Below are positions 7,777-16,135 of a stretch of DNA of 64,000 nucleotides, piece after piece. Within the stretch, counting starts at the first letter, position 1; each line of letters begins with the position of its first letter. Source of the DNA: Terriglobales bacterium (lineage in GTDB: Bacteria > Acidobacteriota > Terriglobia > Terriglobales > Acidobacteriaceae); assembly GCA_025934735.1 (NCBI GenBank), contig JAICWP010000010.1, positions 124,001-188,000 on the forward strand. The letters run 5' to 3'. Made by a program: the position numbers and the translations under genes. The notes beneath the pieces are model-generated. The model saw only the letters and a program-made list of their open reading frames with translations. It was not told the origin of the DNA and made no database searches.

Positions 7777-8223
7777 ATGACCGATTCGGGCAATTCACAG
7801 TGTGCCTTTGAAGGCAAGAAGTTGAAGGTGCAGGTGGATATCACCATCACCGCTCACCTTGAGTCCATCTCGCCGGTGGTGCAAGCCATTCTCGCGCTCG
7901 CCCGTGAAATGAAGTGTGCTGTGGGCAAGGAGTTCGAGATTGAGACTGCCGTCCGCGAGTCGCTGGCCAACGCCATACGTCATGGCTGCGGCGAAGATTC
8001 CTCCAAGCGAGTGGAGTGCTGTGTGGCCTGCGACGAAGCTCACGGCATGTTGATCGTGGTCCGTGATCCCGGTCCCGGCTTCGATCCCGCTTCCATTCCC
8101 AACCCCATCGTGGGCGACAATATTTACTCCAACCACGGGCGCGGGATCTATCTGATCAATCAGTTGATGGATGAAGTTCGCTTCGAGCGCGGCGGCAGGG
8201 AAATCCACATGCGCAAGCAGTAG
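7777..8223 (+). CDS. RsbW-like anti-sigma factor / serine-protein kinase (HATPase domain)
   Basis: A 148-residue GHKL ATPase-fold protein. The N box is ESLANAIRHG, the G1 box DPGPGFDP and the G2 box NHGRGIYLI, in the order seen in RsbW/SpoIIAB-type kinases. Such proteins phosphorylate anti-anti-sigma factors and hold an alternative sigma factor, or act as stand-alone response kinases. The ATG at 7777 is preferred because the protein family starts about here; the longer reading frame to 7579 would encode an unrelated Arg/Pro-rich extension over the intergenic region. No partner sigma or antagonist gene is adjacent, so the target cannot be named. It diverges from the hydrogenase operon. Confidence 0.85.
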   Translation: MTDSGNSQCAFEGKKLKVQVDITITAHLESISPVVQAILALAREMKCAVGKEFEIETAVRESLANAIRHGCGEDSSKRVECCVACDEAHGMLIVVRDPGPGFDPASIPNPIVGDNIYSNHGRGIYLINQLMDEVRFERGGREIHMRKQ

Positions 8224-8310
8224 AGGCTCCGCATTCGCTCCGAGGGGTATGATGTTGCACGGGTCGGCGCCGCGAGCCAGACCACCCCAATGCCCTTTCC
8301 GGAGGCACGC

Positions 8311-9000
8311 GTGAAACTATCCCTTGCTGTTGCTCTCACCTTTCTGCTGGCCGCCAGTGCCTGGGCGCGAGATCCCTGGAAGGACAAGGCTTACAAAAAC
8401 TGGGACGCCAGCGACGTTCGCAAGATCCTTTACGACTCGCCCTGGTCCAAGCGCATTTCCCGCACCGCCCTGCAAGCCCCCGATGCTCCCGCCGAAGATG
8501 TAAGCGGGGTGGACATGATGGGCAGCCATTCCAAGGAGGCGGAAGCCGGAGGTGACACTCAGCAGCTGATGTTCGTGGTCCGTTGGGTCTCATCGCGGAC
8601 CCTCCGGGAGGCGTGGGCACGCTCCCTGGTTCTGCAGAAGCAGATTTCGCCCGAGTCCATGGATCAGCATCTGCCTCCGGCCCCCGCCGAATTCCTCCTC
8701 GCCGTGGTTGGTCCCAACCTGTCTGCGTTTGAGCATGCCGATGAGGCTGCCCTGAGAAACAAGAGCTATCTATCAGTAAGCAAACAGAAGATAAGCCCAG
8801 CTCGGGTGGAAGTCGCTCGTGCTCAGGATGGCAGGATCAGCGGGGTGGTCTTTCATTTCCCCAAAACAAATGCCGCCGGTCGCCCGCTGATTGCGGGAAA
8901 CGAAAAGGACGTAAAGTTTATTGAACGGGGAGCAGCAACAGGATTTCAGGCCGACTTCAACCCGCGCCAGATGGTGGATTCACAAGGGCCGGATTTGTGA
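8311..9000 (+). CDS. Secreted protein of unknown function, acidobacterial type
   Basis: A 229-residue exported protein. A GTG start at 8311 is chosen because GGAGG at 8301-8305 sits five bases upstream; the upstream ATG at 8290 has no such site. Residues 1-20 form a signal peptide (KLSLAVALTFLLAASAWA). The mature part begins with DPWKDKAYKNWDASDVRKIL and a DSPWSK motif, a pattern I associate with secreted Acidobacteriota proteins resembling the GWxTD group. No catalytic motif is visible. The next gene is convergent, with its stop five bases beyond this one. Function unknown. Confidence 0.75.
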   Translation: MKLSLAVALTFLLAASAWARDPWKDKAYKNWDASDVRKILYDSPWSKRISRTALQAPDAPAEDVSGVDMMGSHSKEAEAGGDTQQLMFVVRWVSSRTLREAWARSLVLQKQISPESMDQHLPPAPAEFLLAVVGPNLSAFEHADEAALRNKSYLSVSKQKISPARVEVARAQDGRISGVVFHFPKTNAAGRPLIAGNEKDVKFIERGAATGFQADFNPRQMVDSQGPDL

Positions 9001-9004
9001 GCCC

Positions 9005-9508
9005 CTAATTGGGCTCGGAGATGTCCACCACCGGGGCTTGCGGGACATTGACCTGCACGCGCGGCCACGCTATCTGTACCTGCCCTTGATTCGTCAGCAC
9101 CTTGAGCCGGCCATTCTGCAGCTCCACCTCTGCCCGTTGCATCTCGCGCTGCACCATAATCTGCTGCAGCCGCGCTACCCGGGCCTTCACCCGCGCCGCT
9201 TGTAGCGTCCCCAGCCGCACTTGCACGTCGGCCAGCCGAGCCTGGGTCTGCGGCGGCATACCCGCATTAACCGCGACCACCGTATTGCGTGTTGCCCGTG
9301 GACAGAGGATTCGGGCATGAGTGGTCATGGCCACATCCGCTAACATTGCCACTTGGCTGAACTCGGCCTGGGTTTCCGCCACTGTGGATGTCACGTTGTT
9401 GGCCAGGCGGTGCAGCCCCTGAAGCCCTCCGTCGTGATAGTAGCCATTCAGTCCCAGGGCCAGCACCCCTGCCGCCAGCCAGTACCATGCTTTGTTGGTC
9501 GCCTTCAT
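9005..9508 (-). CDS. Small membrane-anchored or secreted protein, unknown function
   Basis: A 167-residue protein with an N-terminal hydrophobic helix (AWYWLAAGVLALGLNGYY) that could be a signal anchor, followed by a mostly helical Ala/Gln/Val-rich region and a C-terminal part ending VQVNVPQAPVVDISEPN. The middle, ARLADVQVRLGTLQAARVKA and onward, looks coiled-coil forming. ATG at 9506-9508 follows AGGAG. I do not recognise a family. It is convergent with the preceding gene, and an R1 repeat element lies upstream, between it and the CocE-type hydrolase gene. Confidence 0.6.
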   Translation of the reverse strand: MKATNKAWYWLAAGVLALGLNGYYHDGGLQGLHRLANNVTSTVAETQAEFSQVAMLADVAMTTHARILCPRATRNTVVAVNAGMPPQTQARLADVQVRLGTLQAARVKARVARLQQIMVQREMQRAEVELQNGRLKVLTNQGQVQIAWPRVQVNVPQAPVVDISEPN

Positions 9509-9631
9509 GGTCTGCTCCTTGCCTGCTATCCCTTGGACGGGTTCAGCCTCCGTCCGTTAGCACACAACAGCCAATACGCGACCAGTAGGTGTTTGGTTCC
9601 ATCGGGTTTGGTCTGCTGACCCGCTGCATGT

Positions 9632-9677
9632 GTGGGGACGGGGCTTTGCCCCGTCCAGGGCGAGCGCAGCTCGCCTA
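9632..9677. repeat. Interspersed double-hairpin element R1, copy B
   Basis: First hairpin arms at 9636-9644 and 9648-9656 (loop TTT), second at 9659-9665 and 9669-9675 (loop GCA). It matches copies at 2511 and 17168 in layout. Compared with copy A, paired positions in both stems differ in compensating fashion. The last bases overlap the stop codon (9675-9677) of the CocE-type hydrolase gene. Confidence 0.85.
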
Positions 9678-11588
9678 CTTGGCGGGCAATACCTCCACCT
9701 CCACCCCCGAAGCCTCGTTGGCTGAGCGGTATACGCGCTCCGTGGCCTTCTGGAAGCCGCTGGGTTTGGCGTTGGGAATATCCACAAACGTCTGCGGATT
9801 CCGGTCCACCAGCGGGAACCAGGAGCTCTGCACCTGGATCATGATGCGGTGCCCCCGGCGGAAGGTATGGTTCACGTCCGGCATGGTGAAATTCACCTCC
9901 TCCACGTGGCCCGGGGTGAAAGGCACTGCCTTTTCAAAGCCATGGCGGAATTTGCCGCGCATCGGCTCCCCTCGTACCAGTTGCTGGTAGCCGCTCATGG
10001 AGTCCACCGGCGGGGGGACGTCAGCTTCATGCTTTCGTTCCTCCGGCTCCGGGTAATCCGGCGGATACACGTCAATTAGCTTTACCACCCAATCAGAGTC
10101 TGTCCCTGAAGTCGAAACGTGCAGCTTGGGTGCCACCGGCCCTGCGAGCGTCACGTCTTCCTCCAGCGGGTCGGTCTGGTACACCAGCACGTCCGGGCGT
10201 CGCGAAGCAAAGCGCTGGTCGGAAACCATGTATTCCTGGGGAACATCGAGCGCCGTGTAATCAATAAAGGGTACCGGACGGTTGGGATCGCTCACGTATT
10301 CGTCATAAGCATTTCCCGCCGCCGTGGGCGGGCTGAAGGAAAGCTTCCCGTTCGCCTGGAAGTAGAGCGTGCGCTTCTGCGCCTGCGCCGGCGGCCATGC
10401 AGTGTACTGGCGCCAAACGTTGGTGCCGGTCTCAAACATATAGGCTTTAGTCGGAGACGATTGCCCGTCTCCCTTTAAGTACTTCTCGAAGAATGGAAAT
10501 TCGATGTTGGCGTGGAAGTAAGCGGAATTATCGGAATCGAAATTTACCCGCCCCAGGCTGTGGCCGGCGCGGTAAACCCAGCCGCCATGCACCCAGGGGC
10601 CCATAACGATGGCGTCATAAACGCCGGGATCGTTCTGCGCCACCGCCCGGAAAACGTTGAACGGGCCCTGCAGGTCCTCGGCATCGAACCACCCTCCCAC
10701 CGTCAGCACCGCGCAATGGATGTTGTGCAGGTGCGGAGGCAGGCTGCGTACCTTCCAGTAATTGTCATAGGTTGTGTGGTAAACCTGATCATTCCACAGG
10801 GGGTTGCTGCCCTTATGGTAGAGGCGGTCGGCGTTGGCCAGCGGCCCCATGTTGAGGAAGAACTGATAGCCATCTTCGGTCCCAAAGTCCACCGGGCTGG
10901 GATAGCGCGGCGGCGGCGCCGGCTTGGGCTGCGGTTTAAAGAATGCATAGAAATCGAAGTTGGCGGCCAGCATGAACGCGCCATTGTGGTAAGCGTCGTC
11001 GTTCATGTAGAGATCGGTGACCGGCGCCTGTGGCGATGCGGCTTTGATGGCCGGGTGCGAATCAATAATGCTCGCAGCCGTGTAGAACCCCAGATAGGAA
11101 ATGCCCCAGATCCCGACCCGCCCATTGTTGTTGGCCACGTGTTTCAGCAGCCACTCAATCGTGTCGTGCGCGTCGGTGCTCTCATCCACGTCCTTCTTCG
11201 ATTGCGGATGGTCAATGTGCGGCGTCATCTCTTTCCACGACCCCTCCGACATGTAGCGCCCGCGTACATCCTGCAAGACAAAGATGTAGCCCGCTTTCTC
11301 GTACTCCTCCGAAGGCGCCAGTTGCTTGGGATAGTGGTCCTCGCCGTAGGGCTCAACGCTGTACGGGGTGCGCTCCATCAGGAAGGGATAGAGGCGCTCA
11401 GGAGAGGCATCCTTGGGCACGTAAACGGCGGTGAACAGGCGCGCTCCATCGCGCATGGGGATCCGGTATTCGTACTTGGTGTAATGGGCGCGCACGTCGA
11501 ACTTGGGCGGCGACTGCTTCTCCTGCGCCGCCATTAGGCAAACGGGGAACATCAGCACTACCGACACGAATCCGAACCGACGCAGCAT
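9675..11588 (-). CDS. CocE/NonD family hydrolase (X-Pro dipeptidyl-peptidase S15-like), exported
   Basis: A 637-residue alpha/beta hydrolase with a signal peptide (residues 1-21, ending LMAAQ). The nucleophile elbow GISYLG places the catalytic Ser at 164. Other family marks are YEYRIPMRDGARL, LQDVRGRY and MGPWVHGG, and the C-terminal jelly-roll domain is present (LHVSTSGTDSDWVVKLIDV). Relatives include cocaine esterase, glutaryl-7-ACA acylase and X-prolyl dipeptidyl peptidases; the substrate cannot be read from sequence. The start ATG at 11588 is preferred over 11645 because AGGAGA precedes it and the signal peptide begins there. The stop codon lies in an R1 repeat element, so the last codons may have been reshaped by the insertion. 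Divergent from the next gene. Confidence 0.88.
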   Translation of the reverse strand: MLRRFGFVSVVLMFPVCLMAAQEKQSPPKFDVRAHYTKYEYRIPMRDGARLFTAVYVPKDASPERLYPFLMERTPYSVEPYGEDHYPKQLAPSEEYEKAGYIFVLQDVRGRYMSEGSWKEMTPHIDHPQSKKDVDESTDAHDTIEWLLKHVANNNGRVGIWGISYLGFYTAASIIDSHPAIKAASPQAPVTDLYMNDDAYHNGAFMLAANFDFYAFFKPQPKPAPPPRYPSPVDFGTEDGYQFFLNMGPLANADRLYHKGSNPLWNDQVYHTTYDNYWKVRSLPPHLHNIHCAVLTVGGWFDAEDLQGPFNVFRAVAQNDPGVYDAIVMGPWVHGGWVYRAGHSLGRVNFDSDNSAYFHANIEFPFFEKYLKGDGQSSPTKAYMFETGTNVWRQYTAWPPAQAQKRTLYFQANGKLSFSPPTAAGNAYDEYVSDPNRPVPFIDYTALDVPQEYMVSDQRFASRRPDVLVYQTDPLEEDVTLAGPVAPKLHVSTSGTDSDWVVKLIDVYPPDYPEPEERKHEADVPPPVDSMSGYQQLVRGEPMRGKFRHGFEKAVPFTPGHVEEVNFTMPDVNHTFRRGHRIMIQVQSSWFPLVDRNPQTFVDIPNAKPSGFQKATERVYRSANEASGVEVEVLPAK

Positions 11589-11698
11589 GGGCTCTCCTGT
11601 TTGTGGCGAAAGCGGAAGGTAAATGCCCAAGCCCGGCCAAGTCAACCCGAATGGCGTTGACTTGCACCTTGGCGCCGCCTAGCATGGGCGGTCCTATC

Positions 11699-13714
11699 AT
11701 GAACTTCCCTGACACCGAGCGCTCAACGTTTGGCGGCCGTGTGTTCGCACTCCGCGCCATACTTCTGCTTCTGGTTTTCTCCCTGTCCGGCTTTGCCGCC
11801 GCGCAACAACGGCGGCAGAACCCGCTGGCTCCTCGCCCGGCGAAGAAGGAAGCAGCAGCGCCGGAAAAAGCAGCTGCCGGCCAGCACGAGCTGACGGCCA
11901 CCGATCTGGAAGCCTTTCTCGATGGCCTGGTGCCGCTGCAAATCCAGCGCGACGATATTGCCGGCGTGGTCGTGGCCGTGGTCAAAGACGGCAAAGTGCT
12001 CTTCGAGAAGGGCTATGGCTATTCCGACGTGGGCAAAAAGACGCCGGTCTCACCCCAGACCACCCTCTTCCGCCCGGGCTCTATTTCCAAGCTCTTTACC
12101 TGGACGGCGGTCATGCAGTTGGTGGGCGAAGGCAAGCTGGATCTGGACCGCGACATCAACGACTATCTCGATTTCAAAATTCCGCCTGCCTACTCCAAGC
12201 CCATCACCCTGCGGAATCTGATGACTCACACCCCCGGGTTCGAGGAATCCATTAAGGGGCTAATTGTGCCCTCGGCCAAAGATATGGAGCCTTTGGGCAA
12301 ATACTTGGCCGTACACTTGCCGGCGCGCGTTTTTCCTCCCGGCACCGTGCCCGCTTATTCCAATTACGGCGCCACCCTGGCGGGCTACATCGTGCAACGG
12401 GTCTCAGGGCAGCCGTTTGATCAGTACGTGCAGCAGCACATTTTCCAGCCGCTGGACATGCCGCACTCCACGTTCAACCAGCCTCTCCCCGACAACCTGA
12501 AGCCGCTCATGTCGCGGGGCTACCAGCTCGCCTCGGAGCCGCCCAAGGAATTTGAGCTGGTACAGGCCTATCCGGCCGGCAGCCTTGCCAGCAGTGCTGA
12601 CGACATCACGCACTTCATGATCGCCCACTTGCAAGATGGCCGGTATGGCGGCGCGACTATCCTGCAGCCGCAAACCGCCCAGCTCATGCATACCCGCGCC
12701 TTCAGCAACGCCCCCGATATGAACGCGATGGCGCTCGGCTTTTATGAGGAGAGCCGCAACGGCCACCGCATCATCGGCCACGGCGGCGACACCAACTGGT
12801 TCCACAGCGACCTGCACCTGATCCTGGACGCCAATCTGGGCTTCTTTGTTTCCTACAACAGCGCCGGCCGCGACGAGGGCGATCCGCGGGGCGAGCTATG
12901 GCACAAGTTCCTCGACCGCTATTTCCCCTATCAGCCTCCGGCAGCTGCCGCCCCCGCCAGCGCCGCCAAAGATGCTAACGCCGTCACCGGCGCCTACATC
13001 ACCAGCCGCCGCGACCAGACCAACGTCTTCTCTGTATCCTCGCTGTTCGACGAAATGAATGTGGAGGCGAATGCCGATGGCACCATCACCGTGGATGCCC
13101 TCAAGGGGGTAAACGGCCAGCTCAAGAAGTGGCAGGAAATTGCGCCCCTTCGATACCGCGAAAGTGATGGTCAGGACCGCTTGGCTTTTACGAAAAACGC
13201 TTTGGGGCAAATGGAACTGGTCACCGATTTTCCTGCCATCGTCTATCCGCGCGCTCGCTGGTACCAGAACAAGCTGGTCAACGAAATCATCCTGGGTATT
13301 TGCGCGGCCATTTTTCTCCTGACCTTGCTGTTCTGGCCATTGGCCGGTCTGGTGCGGCGGCACTATGGTAAGCCTCTCATGCTCACCGCCGGCCAGCGCC
13401 GCTTGCGGCGGGCCGTGCGCCTGGTTTGCGCCCTCGATTTGGCCTTCATCGTGGGCTGGGCAAGCATCCTCCTGGGCCTCAACGATGTAGCCGCCCTCAA
13501 CCAGCAACTTGATCCCTGGATGCGCCTCCTGCAGGTGGTGGGCTGGCTCGGCATCGCCGGCCTGGTGGTCACTTTGGACAACTTGGTGCGGGTTTGGGAG
13601 ACGCCGCGCTGGTGGTGGACCCGTCTGTGGGACACCGGCATCGCCCTGGCCAGCATTGCCTTCGTATGGTTCCTGTTTAACTGGCACCTGCTGCACTGGC
13701 GGCTAATGTACTGA
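11699..13714 (+). CDS. Class C beta-lactamase-like serine hydrolase with C-terminal membrane helices
   Basis: A 671-residue exported hydrolase. After a hydrophobic signal (LLLLVFSLSGFAAA) comes a beta-lactamase/transpeptidase-like domain with the SxxK motif SISK (Ser128, Lys131), the YxN-type motif YSNYG and GHGGD near residue 375. A beta-sandwich-like middle region follows, then about four membrane helices in the last 130 residues (for example LGICAAIFLLTLLFWPLAGLV). This layout is common for esterases/peptidases of the PBP4*/AmpC-like group with a membrane tail; the substrate is unknown. ATG 11699 is chosen at the natural start of the signal region, though no strong ribosome site is visible and 11684 is an alternative. 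It diverges from the CocE-type gene. Confidence 0.85.
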   Translation: MNFPDTERSTFGGRVFALRAILLLLVFSLSGFAAAQQRRQNPLAPRPAKKEAAAPEKAAAGQHELTATDLEAFLDGLVPLQIQRDDIAGVVVAVVKDGKVLFEKGYGYSDVGKKTPVSPQTTLFRPGSISKLFTWTAVMQLVGEGKLDLDRDINDYLDFKIPPAYSKPITLRNLMTHTPGFEESIKGLIVPSAKDMEPLGKYLAVHLPARVFPPGTVPAYSNYGATLAGYIVQRVSGQPFDQYVQQHIFQPLDMPHSTFNQPLPDNLKPLMSRGYQLASEPPKEFELVQAYPAGSLASSADDITHFMIAHLQDGRYGGATILQPQTAQLMHTRAFSNAPDMNAMALGFYEESRNGHRIIGHGGDTNWFHSDLHLILDANLGFFVSYNSAGRDEGDPRGELWHKFLDRYFPYQPPAAAAPASAAKDANAVTGAYITSRRDQTNVFSVSSLFDEMNVEANADGTITVDALKGVNGQLKKWQEIAPLRYRESDGQDRLAFTKNALGQMELVTDFPAIVYPRARWYQNKLVNEIILGICAAIFLLTLLFWPLAGLVRRHYGKPLMLTAGQRRLRRAVRLVCALDLAFIVGWASILLGLNDVAALNQQLDPWMRLLQVVGWLGIAGLVVTLDNLVRVWETPRWWWTRLWDTGIALASIAFVWFLFNWHLLHWRLMY

Positions 13715-13723
13715 GATGCAATA

Positions 13724-13751
13724 TGTGGCGACAGGCGCCCTCGCCTGTCAG
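13724..13751. repeat. Interspersed hairpin element R2, copy 1
   Basis: Stem arms at 13730-13737 and 13742-13749 enclosing CCCT, preceded by TGTGG. A second copy at 17103-17133 has the same loop and a compensating end-pair change (G-C here, C-G there). It sits just before the GTG start of the dehydrogenase gene, so the apparent N-terminal extension of that reading frame is repeat sequence. Confidence 0.75.
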
Positions 13752-13781
13752 CGAAGCCAAGCGTCATGTACACTTTTCGCC

Positions 13782-14846
13782 GTGAACGCTAAGGCAAAAA
13801 GGATTGCTGTCATTCCCGGCGACGGCATCGGCAGGGAAGTGCTGGTCGAGGCGGTCAAGGTCCTCGAGGCCTCCGGCGCCCCCGTGGAAATGCAGCATTT
13901 TGACTGGAGCGCTGACTGCTACCTCAAGGACGGCACCACCGTTCCAGCGGACGGCTTCACCATGCTGGACCGCGACTTCGATGCCATCCTGGTAGGCGCC
14001 TTCGGCGATCCCCGCGTGCCCACCAACATTCACGCCAAGGAAATCCTGCTGGGCATGCGCTTCCAGATGGACTTGTACGCGAACGTGCGCCCGGTCAAGC
14101 TACTGGACGACTCTCTCTGCCCCCTCAAGGGCGTGGAGCCCAAGGACGTGGACTTCACCATCATCCGCGAGAACACCGAAGGCCTTTACGTGGACGTGGG
14201 CGGCGTCTTCAAGCAGGGAACGCTCGAGGAAATTGCCGTGCAGGAGGATGTCAACACCCGCAAAGGCGTGGAGCGGATTATCCGCTACGCGTTCGAATAT
14301 GCCCGCCAGCATGCCCGGCCCGGCCGCCAGCCCAAGCTGCTCATGGCCGACAAGGCCAACGTCATGACTTACGCCCACGGCCTGTGGCAGCGCGTCTTCA
14401 AGGAAGTTGCTAAGGAATACGCCGACGTCAAATCCGAGCACATGTACGTGGACGCGCTCTGCATGCAGATGGTGCGCGATCCCCGCCAGTTCGACGTGAT
14501 CGTCACCAACAATATGTTCGGCGACATCATCACCGACCTGGGCGCCGGGCTGCAGGGCGGCCTGGGAATGGCCGCCAGCGGCAACATCCACCCGGGACGC
14601 ACCTCCATGTTCGAGCCGGTGCACGGCTCCGCCCCGCCCATCGCGGGCAAGAACATCGCGAACCCTATGGGCGCCATCCTTACCGCTTCCATGATGCTCG
14701 CGCACCTCGGGCTGAACCAGCCTGCTGCAAAGATTGACTCGGCTGTGCTCGAAGCCGTCCGCCAAAAGAAAACGACTCAGGATATCAGCGGCACACTCGG
14801 CACCCGCGAAGTCGGAGAGTGGATCGCCGCCCGCGTTGCCGCGTAA
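13782..14846 (+). CDS. Isocitrate/isopropylmalate dehydrogenase family protein (LeuB/TtuC-like)
   Basis: A 354-residue NAD(P)-dependent beta-hydroxyacid oxidative decarboxylase. It opens with IAVIPGDGIGREV and carries RENTEGLYVDVGG, DKANVMTYAHGLW, VDALCMQMVRDPRQFDVIV and NNMFGDIITDLGAGLQGGLG, the Mg-carboxylate and NAD-binding core. The RENTEG motif and the surrounding QEDVNTRKGVERIIRYAFEYA look more like tartrate/D-malate dehydrogenase than classical Thermus- or E. coli-type LeuB, and no leuA, leuC or leuD is adjacent. GTG at 13782 is preferred because the frame upstream runs through the R2 repeat. It could serve leucine synthesis or another 2-hydroxyacid pathway; the family is certain, the substrate is not. 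Confidence 0.85.
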   Translation: MNAKAKRIAVIPGDGIGREVLVEAVKVLEASGAPVEMQHFDWSADCYLKDGTTVPADGFTMLDRDFDAILVGAFGDPRVPTNIHAKEILLGMRFQMDLYANVRPVKLLDDSLCPLKGVEPKDVDFTIIRENTEGLYVDVGGVFKQGTLEEIAVQEDVNTRKGVERIIRYAFEYARQHARPGRQPKLLMADKANVMTYAHGLWQRVFKEVAKEYADVKSEHMYVDALCMQMVRDPRQFDVIVTNNMFGDIITDLGAGLQGGLGMAASGNIHPGRTSMFEPVHGSAPPIAGKNIANPMGAILTASMMLAHLGLNQPAAKIDSAVLEAVRQKKTTQDISGTLGTREVGEWIAARVAA

Positions 14847-14895
14847 CTTCCTTGCGCCGCGGATCAACACGGATTGACACGGATCAACACGTAGG

Positions 14896-14990
14896 TCCGG
14901 CAAACATTAGCCCCGCCAGGGGCGAAACAGTAAAGCCCAGGACGGAAGTCCTGGGTAGGCTCCGGAAGGAACCCTAGTCCTGTAGGGACG
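14896..14990. repeat. Interspersed palindromic elements R3 downstream of the dehydrogenase gene
   Basis: The convergent gap holds a CCCAGGAC/GTCCTGGG hairpin at 14936-14955 with TAAAG before it, a short CCCCGCCAGGGG dyad near 14911, and a CCTAGTCCTGTAGGGAC stretch. The reverse complement of the main hairpin, with its flanking TAAAGCCC, recurs three times at 49300-50000. Just upstream, CGGATCAACA/CGGATTGACA occurs in three near-copies (14862-14892). The hairpin may also act as a transcription stop for the converging genes. Confidence 0.7.
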
Positions 14991-14998
14991 ACACCGAT

Positions 14999-16135
14999 TT
15001 ACGCGGCGGGCTGCTGCTGCGTCATGCAGTGGATGGCGCCAAATCCCCAGATCAAATCGCCGCAATAAATCCCCACTACTTCGCGGTCGGAAAAGACTTC
15101 CGCCAGGATATTCAACGCCCGGCGGTCGTTCTTATCGTTGAACACGGGAACCAATACCAGCCCGTTGGCGATATAGAAATTGGCGTAGCTGGCAGGCAGC
15201 CGCCGTCCCTGGAAGCTCACCGGCCCGGGCATGGGCAATTCCACCACCCGCAGTGGCCGGCCATCCTGGTCGGTCATCGAGCGCAGCCGGCGCAGGTTCT
15301 CCTGCAAAGCCGCAAAGTTCGCGTCGGTGGGATCGCGCTCCACCGCGGCCAGCACCGTATCCGGGCCGGCAAAGCGGGCCAGGTCGTCCACGTGGCCGTG
15401 GGTGTCGTCGCCCACGATGCCGCTGCCCAGCCACAGCACCTTGCTGATGCCCAGGTAGTCGGCAAAGGCTTTTTCCAGTTCTGAGCGTTTCACCCGCGGG
15501 TTGCGCGCCTGCACCGGGCTGAGCAGGCACTCTTCGGTGGTTAGCAGCGTGCCCCATCCGTTGACGTCAATGCTGCCGCCCTCCAGCACCAGCTGGTGAC
15601 GCCTGCCGCCCAACTCCAGCCTCGGGCGTACTACGGGGACGCGCTGCGCCGCTGCAATCTTCCCGGCAATGGTCGCGTCGTTTTTCCAATTCGGATACTT
15701 GGCCCAGGCATTGAAGCGCCAGGTGGTGGCCAGCAGGGGCCTCTCTCCCGGCGGGTTCTGCGGAGTCCAGGTCCGGGGTGAGGAATCCTTGCGCAGGAAA
15801 ATAGGGCCGTAATCGCGGGTCCAGACGCGGTCGGTGGACCAGTGATGAAATCGCACCACGGTGCCCAGTTCCACGCCGGCCAATTTCAGCAGCTTGCGCG
15901 CGCTGCGCTCCGCCTCGGGGTTGTTGACAATAATCTCGACAATTTCATGCCGCGCCAGGTGGCGCACAATCTCGGCGTACACCCAGGGGATCGGCTGAAA
16001 TTTTCCCGGCCAGTCCTCCCGGTTGTGTGGCCATGCAATCCAGGTAGCGGCGTGCGGTTCCCACTCCGCCGGCATGCGGTAGCCGAGTTCCGCGGGCGTA
16101 GCGCCCGGAGGCAGGCTTGGCGGGCGTGCGGTCAC
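14999..16135 (-). CDS. aguA: Agmatine deiminase
   Basis: A 378-residue enzyme of the agmatine/peptidyl-arginine deiminase family that converts agmatine to N-carbamoylputrescine and ammonia. Family marks are MPAEWEPHAATWIAWPHN near the start, DRVWTRDYGPIFL, VLEGGSIDVNGWGTLLTT, GDDTHGHVDD with the catalytic His, and GAIHCMTQQQP with the catalytic Cys370. The start is GTG at 16133-16135; it overlaps the stop of the aguB gene, so the two are translationally coupled. With the amidase upstream, this gives the complete agmatine-to-putrescine step pair. The downstream region carries R3 hairpins. Confident call. Confidence 0.94.
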   Translation of the reverse strand: MTARPPSLPPGATPAELGYRMPAEWEPHAATWIAWPHNREDWPGKFQPIPWVYAEIVRHLARHEIVEIIVNNPEAERSARKLLKLAGVELGTVVRFHHWSTDRVWTRDYGPIFLRKDSSPRTWTPQNPPGERPLLATTWRFNAWAKYPNWKNDATIAGKIAAAQRVPVVRPRLELGGRRHQLVLEGGSIDVNGWGTLLTTEECLLSPVQARNPRVKRSELEKAFADYLGISKVLWLGSGIVGDDTHGHVDDLARFAGPDTVLAAVERDPTDANFAALQENLRRLRSMTDQDGRPLRVVELPMPGPVSFQGRRLPASYANFYIANGLVLVPVFNDKNDRRALNILAEVFSDREVVGIYCGDLIWGFGAIHCMTQQQPAA

